Shown piece by piece: positions 37,802 through 47,113 of a stretch of 64,000 nt of DNA. The stretch is taken from positions 1 through 64,000 of the forward strand of contig NZ_PKEK01000041.1 in NCBI RefSeq assembly GCF_002863225.1, read 5' to 3'. Positions within the stretch are counted from its first letter, which is position 1. Every line of letters starts with the position of its first letter. The notes beneath the pieces are model-generated. The model was not told the DNA's origin. It made no database searches and saw only the letters and a program-made list of their open reading frames with translations. The translations under genes and the position numbers were made by a program. This stretch comes from Mycobacterium sp. (lineage in GTDB: Bacteria > Actinomycetota > Actinomycetes > Mycobacteriales > Mycobacteriaceae).

Positions 37802-38836
37802 CTACGTCGAGTACTTAGTCCACAGTGGTAGTACCTCGTGCAGGTATTCCATGAACTTCTTCAGGCCGACCCGGTATTCGACGTAGCCGTACGGATCGAC
37901 CGCGCGCTGCGGAAAGGCTATTCCGACGCCGAAGAGTCCAGGGGCCAGAATGCCGCTGTCGGGGTTGTAATCAAGCTGACCCCATTGCGGAGTTTCGGGC
38001 GATGATCTGCGGTCGAGGCCGACGGTGTACACCGCGAGATCGCACTCGGCGAGTTTCCGGTCGAAGTCGGGTCCGTCGACCAGGCAGCGTTCCAGACGCT
38101 CCGGCAGCACGCCGTCGATGTTCTCCCTGGCCCAGACCGCTGCCCGCCCTTTGAGGCCGGTGTCGTCGTAGAAGATCCAATCATCTAGATAGACAGCGTA
38201 TTTGACCGGACTGCGGTAGAAGTTGACCACCTTTGCCACCGGATGGCGAAGCAGGTGCGGAAGCGCGATCATCGACGAGTGTGACGACCCGAACACCGCG
38301 ACCGTCGCGTTCTCCAGCGGTTCGTCGGCCAGCCTCTCCGGATCGAGGGCAACCTCGAGCGGAATCTCTTTGAGCTGCGGGTAATCGAGCGTATTCGGGG
38401 TTGCGCCCACTGCCAGGATCACGTTCGCCGACGTGATCGCCTGTTGTTCGGTCCCGATGTGCCACTGTCGGTTCTGCAGGGTCAGCGTCGTGGCGGTGGT
38501 TTCAAATGTGTCGACCCGCTGCCGCAGATGCTCGGTGATCCACAGCAGGGGATCGGCGACCAGCGCGAGGGCACACGTCTCCTCGGGATCGGTTTCGGTC
38601 AATGGCATCGGGGGCGCTTCGGAGAAGCGAAAAGCCTTGGCGCCATTCAGGTATTCCAGAAATGCGCTGACCTTCGTGTTGCTCGACACCGATCGCCACT
38701 TCGCGCCGAGGTCGCCGGCTCCGAACGCGGGGTCGATCCAGGCGATGTCGGAATCAGACACCCCGTGATCGAGCAGCTTGCCTACGGCCGCGATGCCTGC
38801 CGGCCCGGCACCGATGACCGCCCATGCATAAGTCAT
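37802..38836 (-). CDS. FAD/NAD(P)-binding oxidoreductase of unknown substrate
   Basis: A 344-residue flavoprotein. The FAD-binding Rossmann motif is GAGPAGIAAVG (about residues 8-18), and a second dinucleotide site is in VAVFGSSHSSMIAL (about 185-198). The layout resembles small flavin monooxygenase or ornithine/lysine hydroxylase-like proteins, but the usual fingerprint motifs are incomplete. FGAGDLGAKWRSVSSNTKV may form the substrate side. No membrane segment is seen. It lies 32 bases downstream of aglA on the same strand and may be cotranscribed with glbO-aglA. I do not recognise an orthologue at this position in M. tuberculosis. Confidence 0.75.
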   Translation of the reverse strand: MTYAWAVIGAGPAGIAAVGKLLDHGVSDSDIAWIDPAFGAGDLGAKWRSVSSNTKVSAFLEYLNGAKAFRFSEAPPMPLTETDPEETCALALVADPLLWITEHLRQRVDTFETTATTLTLQNRQWHIGTEQQAITSANVILAVGATPNTLDYPQLKEIPLEVALDPERLADEPLENATVAVFGSSHSSMIALPHLLRHPVAKVVNFYRSPVKYAVYLDDWIFYDDTGLKGRAAVWARENIDGVLPERLERCLVDGPDFDRKLAECDLAVYTVGLDRRSSPETPQWGQLDYNPDSGILAPGLFGVGIAFPQRAVDPYGYVEYRVGLKKFMEYLHEVLPLWTKYST

Positions 38837-38868
38837 GCGTTATGTATAGAGATTCGCGCAGTCATGCG

Positions 38869-40464
38869 CTACTCGCGGGGGCCAGAGGACGGCACGATCC
38901 ACGCGGCCGCGTTCGGTGCGAGCTCGCCGTCGACCAACGGTGCACTCGTGAGAATCAGCTCGCCATCAGGCAGCGGTATCGGGTTCGTGCCGGCGTTGAG
39001 CACGCAGCGCAATCCGTCCGCACCGCGGGCGAAGGCAAGCGTGCCCTGCGGTGCGTCCAGCCAATCGACGCTGTCTCCACTGAATTCGATTCGACTACGC
39101 CGTATTTCAAGGGCCTGTTGAAAAAACGACAGCGTCGAGGCGGCGTTGAGTAGCTGCTTCTCCACGGTGAGTGATTCCCATTCCGGTGGTATCGGCAACC
39201 AGGTGTCGGCCGAGGTGGAGAAACCGAACGGGGGAGCGTCACCGCGCCACGGGATCGGAATGCGGCACCCGTCGCGGCCGCGGACGGTGTGCCCGGAACG
39301 CTCCCAGGTCGGATCGCGCAGCGCCTCGTCGGGCAGCTCGACATTGGGCAGACCCAATTCCTGACCGTTGTAGAGGAACACCGCCCCGGGCAGCGCGAGA
39401 GTCAGCATCGCGACGGCGCGGGCGCGGTCCAATCCGACCTCACCGCCGCCGTAACGGGTGGGCGAGCGAACGACGTCGTGGTTCTCCAACGTCCATGTGG
39501 GCGTTGCATTTTCCAGCGCGGCCGCAGCCAGCGTGTTCTCGATCGCATCGTGAATCTCGACCAGGTCGAACTCCGCGCGCACCAGGCGAAAGTTGAAGCC
39601 CAGGTGCAATTCGTCGGCACGGACGTATTCGGCCCAGCTGGCGTTGTCGAAGACCCACACCTCGCCGATCGTCACCGCATCGGGGAAGTCGTCCATCACC
39701 CGACGGATATTGCGATGGATCGCATGCACATTGGGATGGTTGAACCGGGGATCGCCGTCGCTGAGCATCCGCGGACGCATCTCGACGTCGGTATCCGGCA
39801 GGCCCGGCGGCTTGGCCATCCCGTGCGCGACATCGATGCGGAAGCCGTCGACCCCACGCTCGAGCCAGAACCGCAGGGTCTTCTCGAGATCGTCGAAGAC
39901 CTCGGGGTTGTCCCAGTTGAGGTCCGGCTGCTCGACATCGAAGAGATGCAGGTACCACTGGCCCGGCCTACCGTCCGCCTCGACGACCCGCGTCCAGGAC
40001 GGCCCACCGAAGACCGACTGCCAATTGTTGGGCGGTTCAGCCCCTTCGGGTCCGCGCCCGTCGCGGAAAATGTAGCGGTCCCGCGCGGCGCTGCCCGGGT
40101 CGGCGGCCAGCGCCTCGTGGAACCACGGATGCTCGGAACTGGTGTGGTTGGGCACCAGGTCCATCGTGATCTTGATGCCGCGTTGATGCGCCGCGGCGAT
40201 CAGACGCTCCAGTGCGGCCAGGCTGCCGAACAACGGATCGATGTCGCGGGGGTCTGATACGTCGTAGCCGTGATCGGCCATCGGCGACACCATGATCGGG
40301 CTGAACCAGATCGAGTTGACGCCGAGCCGGCCCAGATAGTCCAGCCGCTCGGCCACACCGTCGATGTCACCCACGCCGTCGCCGTTGCTGTCGGCGAAGG
40401 AGCGCGGATACACCTGGTAGAACAGGGCGTCCGCCCACCACGGTCGCTGCTGTCGGGTGCTCAT
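38869..40464 (-). CDS. aglA: GH13 alpha-glucosidase
   Basis: A 531-residue glycoside hydrolase family 13 enzyme orthologous to Rv2471. It should release glucose from alpha-1,4/1,6-linked oligosaccharides in the cytosol. The (beta/alpha)8 barrel shows YQVYPRSFADSNGDG, DLVPNHTS (about 102-109), the nucleophile D211 in GFRIDVAHG, the acid/base E268 in IGEVWVF, and the transition-state D330 in ENHDVVR. A C-terminal beta domain follows. The motif DSNGDGVGDIDG may bind calcium. ATG 40464 overlaps the stop of glbO by one base (TGATG), so the two are coupled. Confidence 0.95.
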   Translation of the reverse strand: MSTRQQRPWWADALFYQVYPRSFADSNGDGVGDIDGVAERLDYLGRLGVNSIWFSPIMVSPMADHGYDVSDPRDIDPLFGSLAALERLIAAAHQRGIKITMDLVPNHTSSEHPWFHEALAADPGSAARDRYIFRDGRGPEGAEPPNNWQSVFGGPSWTRVVEADGRPGQWYLHLFDVEQPDLNWDNPEVFDDLEKTLRFWLERGVDGFRIDVAHGMAKPPGLPDTDVEMRPRMLSDGDPRFNHPNVHAIHRNIRRVMDDFPDAVTIGEVWVFDNASWAEYVRADELHLGFNFRLVRAEFDLVEIHDAIENTLAAAALENATPTWTLENHDVVRSPTRYGGGEVGLDRARAVAMLTLALPGAVFLYNGQELGLPNVELPDEALRDPTWERSGHTVRGRDGCRIPIPWRGDAPPFGFSTSADTWLPIPPEWESLTVEKQLLNAASTLSFFQQALEIRRSRIEFSGDSVDWLDAPQGTLAFARGADGLRCVLNAGTNPIPLPDGELILTSAPLVDGELAPNAAAWIVPSSGPRE

Positions 40465-40859
40465 CAGAAGGGCGAGTTGACCATTGAGTGTGCCGCCATT
40501 TCCAGGTAGTCGAGCAGCGCCTTGCGGTGCGCGTCGTCAAGAGTTGTCGAGTCGATGGAGGCGACCGCGGTGTGCATGCATCGCAGCCACGCGTCGCGTT
40601 CGAACGGGCCGATCTGAAAGGGGGCGTGCCGCATCCGGAGCCGGGGATGCCCGCGCTGGTCGGAGTACGTCCGCGGGCCACCCCAGTACTGCTCGAGGAA
40701 CATCCGCAGCCGTACCTCGGCACCCGCGAGATCATCCTCGGGGTACAGCGGCCGCAGGATCTCGTCCTCGGCGACCAGCTCGTAAAAGCGCGCCACGATC
40801 GCATGGAACGTATCCGCCCCGCCGACGGCATCGTAGAAAGTCTCTTGTGGTTGTTCCAT
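40464..40859 (-). CDS. glbO: Group II truncated haemoglobin (trHbO)
   Basis: A 131-residue truncated haemoglobin orthologous to Rv2470. It is an oxygen-binding haem protein linked in M. tuberculosis to membrane respiration and peroxidase-like chemistry. Haem-pocket residues are all present: Y26 (B10) in RFYELV, Y39 (CD1) in LYPEDD, proximal H78 (F8) in RMRHAP, and W91 (G8) in DAWLRC. I take ATG 40859; ATG 40868 three codons upstream is equally possible, while the longer open frame upstream is not family-like. It overlaps aglA downstream and is divergent from the HNH gene. Confidence 0.94.
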   Translation of the reverse strand: MEQPQETFYDAVGGADTFHAIVARFYELVAEDEILRPLYPEDDLAGAEVRLRMFLEQYWGGPRTYSDQRGHPRLRMRHAPFQIGPFERDAWLRCMHTAVASIDSTTLDDAHRKALLDYLEMAAHSMVNSPF

Positions 40860-41019
40860 CGTCTCCATTGTGGGCCATGGCCGAAGCCGGCCGCCGAGCG
40901 ACATGTGAACCTTGGGCGAGCGCTGCGCTACCCGGTGTTCACCGGATTGACCAGCGAACACTCGGCAATTTGGCGTGCGCTCGCAAGCGAATCGTGGTGG
41001 ACTGGTCAGCGGAGGACGT

Positions 41020-41676
41020 ATGGCGCAGCGCACAAAACGCCGCAGCCACCACAGTTCAGGTGCCGCGGCTGGCCTCACCGGGCCCGCAAACGGCTCCACC
41101 CTGCACAGCGTTCCCACCGTCGATGGGCACCCGCCGGGACCGCACGACGGCGGATCGGTCTGGAATCGGCGCCGGGTGCTCCTGCTGAACTCCACGTACG
41201 AGCCCCTCACCGCACTGCCGGTCCGGCGGGCGATCGTGATGCTGATCTGCGGCAAGGCCGACGTCGTCCACGATGATCCAACCGGGCCGGTCGTCCACTC
41301 GTCGACCAGGTCGATCGCGGTGCCGTCGGTGATCCGGCTACGCACCTTCGTCCGGGTGCCGTATCGCGCCCGCGTCCCGATGACCCGCGCGGCCCTGATG
41401 CACCGCGATCGGTTCTGTTGCGCCTACTGCGGCGCCAAAGCCGACACCGTCGACCACGTGGTGCCACGCAGCCGAGGCGGTGAGCACTCGTGGGAGAACT
41501 GCGTCGCCTGCTGCTCGACCTGCAACCACCGCAAGGGCGACAAGTTGCTGGCCGAGCTGGGCTGGTCGCTGCGGATGGCGCCGACTCCGCCGAAAGGTCA
41601 GCACTGGCGGCTGCTGTCGACGGTCAAGGAGCTCGACCCGGCCTGGGCGCGGTACCTCGGCGAAGGCGCGGCCTGA
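41020..41676 (+). CDS. HNH endonuclease-like protein (Rv2469c-like)
   Basis: A 218-residue protein with an HNH nuclease fold in its second half. CAYCGAK and CCSTCN provide two CXXC zinc-binding pairs, and [10 protein letters not shown] plus ENCVACC carry the catalytic His and Asn. The N-terminal half includes [19 protein letters not shown], typical of a conserved actinobacterial HNH family of unknown target. A short Ser/Gly-rich lead precedes it. ATG 41020 directly follows GGAGGACGT; GTG 40975 is in frame but lacks support. The gene is not next to restriction or phage genes. Confidence 0.87.
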   Translation: MAQRTKRRSHHSSGAAAGLTGPANGSTLHSVPTVDGHPPGPHDGGSVWNRRRVLLLNSTYEPLTALPVRRAIVMLICGKADVVHDDPTGPVVHSSTRSIAVPSVIRLRTFVRVPYRARVPMTRAALMHRDRFCCAYCGAKADTVDHVVPRSRGGEHSWENCVACCSTCNHRKGDKLLAELGWSLRMAPTPPKGQHWRLLSTVKELDPAWARYLGEGAA

Positions 41677-41731
41677 CCGGACCGGCCATCGTGTGTGGCC
41701 CCCCGACTGCCGGTGGGATACGGTTTGCGTC

Positions 41732-41965
41732 GTGAACACCATGGAAATTCACGCACTTTTCCTGGCTGTCCCGTTGGTGCTGACGATCCTGCTGGCCGCA
41801 GCGATCTGGTCACGCAAGGGGCCCCACCCGGCGACCTACAAGCTGCCGGATTCCTGGACACACGCGCCGATCCTGTGGGCCGCGACCGACGAGTCCGTCG
41901 GCCACGGTCACGGGCACGGCCACGACGACTTCAGCGTGGGGGGTGGCGCAAGTGGCAAGTGGTGA
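41732..41965 (+). CDS. Small membrane protein with His-Gly repeat, possibly CtaJ-like oxidase subunit
   Basis: A 77-residue single-pass membrane protein. The helix is about residues 6-26 ([21 protein letters not shown]). It is followed by [23 protein letters not shown], then a metal-binding-like [10 protein letters not shown] run and a Gly-rich end. Starts at GTG 41732 or ATG 41741 are both possible. Size and topology recall the small accessory subunits found in the M. smegmatis cytochrome bcc-aa3 supercomplex (CtaJ); I recall that gene lying near pepN, but I cannot confirm the match here. It overlaps the next gene by 23 bases. Confidence 0.65.
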   Translation: MNTMEIHALFLAVPLVLTILLAAAIWSRKGPHPATYKLPDSWTHAPILWAATDESVGHGHGHGHDDFSVGGGASGKW

Positions 41966-42419
41966 ATTGGCGACGATCACTCCCGCCGAACTGCCGCACG
42001 GCTCGGCGATCACCACCAGCGGCCGGATCTCGGGTGTCACCGAGCCGGGCGAACTGTCGGTGCACTATCCGTTCCCGATCAACGACCTGGTCACCCTCGA
42101 CGACGCGCTGACTTACGGATCGCGTGCCGCGGGTGCGCGCTTCGCGGTCTACGTCGGCGACCTGGGTGCTGACACCGGGGCGAAAGCACGCGAGATCCTG
42201 GCGAAGGTGCCGACCCCGAACGACGCCGTGCTGATCGCCGTCTCACCGGATCAGCGCGTGATCGAGGTGGTCTACGGCTCAGCCGTGCGCGGACGCGGAG
42301 CCGAGTCGGCCGCACCGCTCGGCGTCGCCGCCGCCGCGGCGTCCTTCAAGGACGGCAACCTGATCGACGGTCTGGTCAGCGCGGTCCGGGTGACCAGCGC
42401 CGGGATCTCACCCGCCTGA
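41943..42419 (+). CDS. DUF5130/TPM-like conserved protein (Rv2468c-like)
   Basis: A 158-residue soluble protein with no signal peptide. A short N-terminal lead is followed by [31 protein letters not shown] and [20 protein letters not shown], a TPM-like alpha/beta pattern. It ends in an Ala-rich helix ([22 protein letters not shown]). Function is unknown. GTG 41943 overlaps the small membrane-protein gene; GTG 41952 is an alternative. Conserved overlap suggests the two products act together, perhaps in respiratory complex assembly (inference). It is convergent with pepN. Confidence 0.78.
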   Translation: MAQVASGELATITPAELPHGSAITTSGRISGVTEPGELSVHYPFPINDLVTLDDALTYGSRAAGARFAVYVGDLGADTGAKAREILAKVPTPNDAVLIAVSPDQRVIEVVYGSAVRGRGAESAAPLGVAAAAASFKDGNLIDGLVSAVRVTSAGISPA

Positions 42420-42509
42420 TCCCGCGCTTCACCCCGCGTGCGTGCGTGTTCGCACACGACACGCCGATGGACTCCGTATGACTCCGCACGTCCCCGATGG
42501 GACGGCGGG

Positions 42510-45092
42510 TCAGGCTTCGCCGCCGCCGTCGAATCGTCGCGCCCGCAAAGACCTTTCGATGCCGGCCCGGCCCTCGAGCACCAGTCGTCGCAGCGCCGGA
42601 GGCAGGTCGGTGTCGGCCAGGAAGGCGTCTGCGGCCTCGATGCCGTCGTCGCTGACGTCCCACGACGGGTAGAGCCCGACCACGACGGTCTGGGCGACCT
42701 CGCTGGACCGCCGCTCCCAGATGCCGGGGATCGCGGCGAAGTACTTGGCGCCGAAGGGCTTGAGCAGCTCACCCTGTCCGGGCTGGGCGAATCCGGCGAT
42801 GATCGACCGGGTGGTGATGTTGGCCAGGGTGTCGTCCTCGGTGGCCGAAGTCCAGGCCTGTTCCTTCACCGCTGCCTGCGGCCGCGCCGTCGCGGCCTGC
42901 GCCCCGTGGCGCTTGCCGGCCGCTGTCGGGTCGCGCTTCACCTCGGCGTCGATGAACGGCGTCGCCGGCCCATCGCCGTCGATCTCGCCGGCTGCTGCCA
43001 GCGCGGTGACGATCCGCCAGCGCAGATCGGTGTCGACGGTCAGACCGGCCAGACCCAGGTCGGCGGGGTCACCGTCGAGAAGGTCGGTCAGCACCGACAC
43101 GTGCGGCGCCGACAGCAAGGACGTGCACAACGCGTTGACGAAGGCCAACTGGTGATCCGAACCCTCCACCGCACCGCGGGCCAGCTCCAGCAGCCGGTCG
43201 GCGAACGCCGGCCAGCCCTCGGTGCGGGCCCACTCGGGGTCGGCGTAGGACCCGAGCGCGGTCTGTGCCTGCAGCAGTAGGCGCTGCGCGACACCGACCT
43301 CGGTCTCGGCCTGGATGCCGCCGGACACCAGCGACACGAAGTCGCGGGCCTTCAGCTCGGCGTCGCGGGTCATCTCCCACGCCGCCGACCAGACCAATGT
43401 CCGCGGCAGTGGCTCGGCGATGTCGGCGATGCGACCCAGTGCGGTGTTCAGCGAACCGGGATCCAGTCGCAAAGAGCAGTACGTCAGGTCGTCGTCGTTG
43501 ACCAGAACCAGGCTGCCCGCCGAAACCCCGACCAGTGCAGCTACTTCCGTACTCGGGCCGTCGATGTCGAGTTCTTCGCGATGCGAGCGGGTCAGCTTGC
43601 CGGTGCCGTCGTCGTCGTAGATGCCGACGGCGAGGCGATGCACCCGGGTCTCTCCGGCGCCGGGTGCGGCGCCGCTCTGGGTCAACGCGAAGCGGGTGAA
43701 CTTGCCGTCGGCGTCGACGTCGAAGTCCGCTCGAAGTGTGTTGAGCCCAGTCGTTTTCAGCCACTGCCGGCCCCAGTCGGACAGGTCGCGGCCCGACGCC
43801 TTCTCGAGAGCGGACAGCAGGTCGTCGAAGGTGGCGTTGTCGAAGGCGTGGGCGCGGAAGTAGTCCCGCAGGCCGGTCAGGAAGTGCTCCAGTCCGACGT
43901 AGGCAACCAGCTGCTTGAGCACACTGGCGCCCTTGGCGTAGGTGATGCCGTCGAAGTTGACCTCGACGGCGGCCAGGTCCGGGATGTCAGCGGCCACCGG
44001 ATGCGTGGACGGCAGCTGGTCTTGGCGGTAGGCCCACGATTTCTCGGAGTTGGCGAAAGTGGTCCAGGCCGTGGTGAATTCGGTCGCTTCGGCTTGGCAG
44101 AGCACCGACGCGAAGGTGGCGAAAGACTCGTTGAGCCACAGATCATCCCACCACCGCATGGTGACCAGGTCGCCGAACCACATGTGCGCCATCTCGTGCA
44201 ACACCGTCTCTGCACGGCGCTCGTAGGACGCCCGGGTCACCTTGCTGCGAAAGACGTAGTCCTCCAGGAACGTGACAGCGCCGGCGTTCTCCATCGCGCC
44301 CGCGTTGAACTCCGGTACGAACAGCTGGTCGTATTTGCCGAACGCGTAGGGGACCCCGAAGTTGTTGTGGTAGAAGCCAAACCCCTGCTTGGTCTGGGTG
44401 AAGAGCCGCTCGGGATCCATGAATTCCGCGAGCGTGGCCCGGCAGAACAGGCCCAGGGCGATCTCGCCGTGCTGGTCGCGGTAGACGTCGTCCCAGCGGG
44501 CGTAGGGCCCGGCGATCAGCGCGACCAGATAAGTGCTCATCTTCGGGGTGGTGGCGAACGTGTGGACACCGTCGACGGCGCTCACCGTGCTCCCGTTGGA
44601 CACCACCTGCCAGTGCTGCGGAGCGGTCACCGAGATGTCGAAGGTGGCCTTCAGATCCGGCTGGTCGAAGCACGCGAACATCCGCTTGGCGTCGGCGGTT
44701 TCGAACTGCGAGTACAGGTAGACCTCATCGTCGACCGGGTCGACGAATCGGTGCAGGCCCTCGCCGGTGTTGGAGTAGCGGCAGTCGGCGTCGACGACGA
44801 GGACGTTGTGTTCGGCCAGTCCGGTGAGGGCGATGCCGGTCGACTCGTTGTAGCCGGAGACGTCGAGATCGTTGCCGTTGAGTGTCGCGCCGCGCACGGT
44901 CGTGGCGGCGATGTCGACGACGGTGTCGGCGCCGGCAAGAGCGTCGAAGGTGACGGTCGTGGTGGAGCGGAAGGTGTGTTCGCCGGGCCGGCCGTCACCG
45001 TCGGTGAGGTCCAGGGCGATTCGGTAGTTGTCGACGGTGACCAGTGCGGCGCGTTCGGCAGCCTGGTCGCGGGTGAGGTTGGGGAGAGCCAC
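42510..45092 (-). CDS. pepN: Aminopeptidase N (M1 zinc metallopeptidase)
   Basis: An 860-residue M1-family aminopeptidase orthologous to Rv2467, which removes N-terminal residues from peptides downstream of the proteasome and Clp proteases. The exopeptidase motif GAMEN is at residues 265-269 and the zinc motif HEMAH at 299-303, with the third ligand Glu in NESFATF. The C-terminal ERAP1-like helical domain is complete. GTG 45092 lies six bases after TAAGTT on the minus strand, which fits a leaderless transcript. The gene is monocistronic. Confidence 0.96.
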   Translation of the reverse strand: MALPNLTRDQAAERAALVTVDNYRIALDLTDGDGRPGEHTFRSTTTVTFDALAGADTVVDIAATTVRGATLNGNDLDVSGYNESTGIALTGLAEHNVLVVDADCRYSNTGEGLHRFVDPVDDEVYLYSQFETADAKRMFACFDQPDLKATFDISVTAPQHWQVVSNGSTVSAVDGVHTFATTPKMSTYLVALIAGPYARWDDVYRDQHGEIALGLFCRATLAEFMDPERLFTQTKQGFGFYHNNFGVPYAFGKYDQLFVPEFNAGAMENAGAVTFLEDYVFRSKVTRASYERRAETVLHEMAHMWFGDLVTMRWWDDLWLNESFATFASVLCQAEATEFTTAWTTFANSEKSWAYRQDQLPSTHPVAADIPDLAAVEVNFDGITYAKGASVLKQLVAYVGLEHFLTGLRDYFRAHAFDNATFDDLLSALEKASGRDLSDWGRQWLKTTGLNTLRADFDVDADGKFTRFALTQSGAAPGAGETRVHRLAVGIYDDDGTGKLTRSHREELDIDGPSTEVAALVGVSAGSLVLVNDDDLTYCSLRLDPGSLNTALGRIADIAEPLPRTLVWSAAWEMTRDAELKARDFVSLVSGGIQAETEVGVAQRLLLQAQTALGSYADPEWARTEGWPAFADRLLELARGAVEGSDHQLAFVNALCTSLLSAPHVSVLTDLLDGDPADLGLAGLTVDTDLRWRIVTALAAAGEIDGDGPATPFIDAEVKRDPTAAGKRHGAQAATARPQAAVKEQAWTSATEDDTLANITTRSIIAGFAQPGQGELLKPFGAKYFAAIPGIWERRSSEVAQTVVVGLYPSWDVSDDGIEAADAFLADTDLPPALRRLVLEGRAGIERSLRARRFDGGGEA

Positions 45093-45098
45093 GTGTCC

Positions 45099-45104
45099 AA
45101 CTTA
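45099..45104 (-). promoter_or_regulatory. Leaderless -10 element of pepN
   Basis: TAAGTT on the minus strand (45104-45099) is followed by GGACAC and then the GTG start at 45092. This is the six-base spacing expected when transcription begins at the first codon. Confidence 0.6.
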
Positions 45105-45348
45105 GGCGGTTCGAACCACGGGCCGGAGAGTGGCCTGATCATGGGGGCGCGGTCACATCTTGCGGCGGCGGTTCAAATGCGGGCGGGCAGGATGCAGAAG
45201 TGGGTGCACGGCCGAAATTCGGGACTATTGTCATCTGGCAACCGGTGATGCAGTCGGGGATGCGGTATCTGCGTCACGGTTCGTCTAAAAACTTCGGACG
45301 TCGCTCACGCGTCGATTTCGACGCGGCACGAATGCATGGGAAAAACCG

Positions 45349-47028
45349 ATGGCTCCTGAACACACCACCATTCGCAGGACCCGGTTGCCGATCGTGCGGC
45401 GACGTCGCAGGTCCGTTGCCGGAGCCTTGTTGGCCTGTGGGATTGCCACGTTGGTGTCTGCGCCGAGCAGCAACGCCGATGCCTACGACCTCGTCATCAA
45501 TCCGGTCGTCGACAGTGCTTCCGGTCTCTTCACTGCGTGGGCCGACCCGCTCGGGGGAGTAGATCTCAACATCCTGAATTGGGCCACCGAAGCATCGGGT
45601 AGCAGCGGATTCGGCTCTGGTGCAGCTGATCTCACGTCAGCGCTGCCGGCAAGTCAGCTGGTTGCAATGGATTTGTCGCCGGCCGGCTCGGGGCTTTCAG
45701 ACGCCTCCGGCGGACAGCTCTTCGAGCGGATGATGCAGGAGTGGATCGCCAGCCCGTTGGGCCAGACACTGGACCCGATGATCAACAGGCCCTTCGAAGC
45801 GCTGTTCGGGCAGGAACTGATCGGAAACGGCGCCGACGGCACCGTCCTTGATCCCAACGGTGGTGCCGGCGGGTTTTTATTCGGTGACGGCGGGGATGGT
45901 TACAGCAGCACAGCGGTCGGTGTGGATGGCGGCAACGGCGGAGCTGCCGGACTTTTCGGTAACGGCGGCGACGGTGGTGACGGCGGTGCTGGAGCCAGCA
46001 GCGGGTCAGGTGGCACGGGCGGGTTGCTGCTCGGCAACGGCGGCGAGGGAGGCGCTGGTGCCAGCGGTGGCAACGCGGGCATTTTCGGTGACGGTGGCAA
46101 CGGCGGCGCCGCCACGCTGACCGGTCAGGCTGGCGGAAACGGCGGCAACGGCGGTGCGCTCGCCGGCAATGGCGGAAACGGTGGCACCGGGGGCGTCTAC
46201 GGCAGCGGGGGCGCCGGAGGCAGCGGTGGTGCCATCGCAGGCACCGGTGGAAACGGTGGCGCCAGCACGTTCGGCGATGGCGGAGACGGCGGCGCCGCGG
46301 CAGTGATGTTCGGCAACGGCGGCAATGGCGGCGGTTCTACGTTCTTCGGCCAAGGTGGCGACGGGGGCGCCGGCGCGTCGCTGGCGGGCAGCGGCGGCAG
46401 TGGCGGTGCCGGCGGCGACGCGCCTGACGGCGGGATCGCCGGGGCCGGCGGAAACGGTGGTGCCGCCGGTGATTTCGGTAGCGGCGGTGCCGGTGGGAAC
46501 GGCGGACAGAGTGGCAGTGCAACCAGCGTGGGCACCTCGATCGGCGGCAGTGGCGGCAGTGGCGGTGCCTCGGTAATCGGCAACGCCGGTGCCGCGGGCA
46601 ACGGTGGCGCGGCTCAGACCGCACTCGGCACCGCAGCCGGCGGCAACGGTGGGAACGGTGGCAGTTCTGCAGGCTCGGGCACCGGCGGCTACGGCGGACG
46701 TGGCGGTGACGCGGTGTCGACCGGCGGCGACGCTCAAGGTGGTCAGGCCGGCAGCGGCGGCAGCGGCGGACTGACCGGCAACGGAGGCATCGGCGGTGAC
46801 GGCGGCAATGCGACGGCCAGCGGGGCCGCGTCAGGCGGTAACGGAGGCGACGGAAATAACGGCGGCCTTGTCGCTCCCGGTGGCAATGGCGGTAACGGCG
46901 GCGACGCCCTGGGTGGGGTTTCCGCGACCCCCGGTCTCGGGGGCGCCGGCGGCGACGGCTTCGGCGACGCCGACGGTCTGCCGGGCATGAACGGCATCGG
47001 TCTGATCGGTCCCCGTCCGGCGGCGTAG
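45349..47028 (+). CDS. PGRS-type glycine-rich secreted protein without PE domain
   Basis: A 559-residue protein. Residues 1-45 look like a signal peptide: a basic start (RRRRRSVAG), a hydrophobic core and a SNADA end. Residues 46-145 are an unfamiliar linker. At 146-182 comes NRPFEALFG, then GNGADG, then GGAGGFLFGDGG; this resembles the GRPLI-like entry motif that precedes PGRS domains in PE_PGRS proteins. From about 170 to 545 the chain is GGX/GGN repeats (GGNGGNGG, GGAGGSGG) with periodic Leu/Phe. There is no PE domain. In PE_PGRS proteins PE directs ESX-5 secretion; here Sec export would replace it (inference). Confidence 0.85.
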   Translation: MAPEHTTIRRTRLPIVRRRRRSVAGALLACGIATLVSAPSSNADAYDLVINPVVDSASGLFTAWADPLGGVDLNILNWATEASGSSGFGSGAADLTSALPASQLVAMDLSPAGSGLSDASGGQLFERMMQEWIASPLGQTLDPMINRPFEALFGQELIGNGADGTVLDPNGGAGGFLFGDGGDGYSSTAVGVDGGNGGAAGLFGNGGDGGDGGAGASSGSGGTGGLLLGNGGEGGAGASGGNAGIFGDGGNGGAATLTGQAGGNGGNGGALAGNGGNGGTGGVYGSGGAGGSGGAIAGTGGNGGASTFGDGGDGGAAAVMFGNGGNGGGSTFFGQGGDGGAGASLAGSGGSGGAGGDAPDGGIAGAGGNGGAAGDFGSGGAGGNGGQSGSATSVGTSIGGSGGSGGASVIGNAGAAGNGGAAQTALGTAAGGNGGNGGSSAGSGTGGYGGRGGDAVSTGGDAQGGQAGSGGSGGLTGNGGIGGDGGNATASGAASGGNGGDGNNGGLVAPGGNGGNGGDALGGVSATPGLGGAGGDGFGDADGLPGMNGIGLIGPRPAA

Positions 47029-47113
47029 TCGCACGGCGCTGTCGACCGGGAATTGGACCGCCGCGGCTAGGGTTGTGCTGGACGGCTAGCGTCCGTCGAG
47101 GAGAGGATCCCGC

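Noticed and set aside
38826..38875. Direct repeat AGTCATGCG-TA around the flavoprotein start and aglA stop
   Set aside because: It is too short, and one copy lies in coding sequence. It does not suggest an insertion.
43581..45248. 555-codon plus-strand open frame antisense to pepN
   Set aside because: It is a compositional shadow; pepN has all M1 motifs and a leaderless promoter.
45840..47000. Short regularly repeated DNA inside the glycine-rich gene, considered as CRISPR or VNTR
   Set aside because: The repeats are in-frame GGX/GGN codons with variable length and no constant repeat/spacer pattern, so they reflect the PGRS protein sequence.
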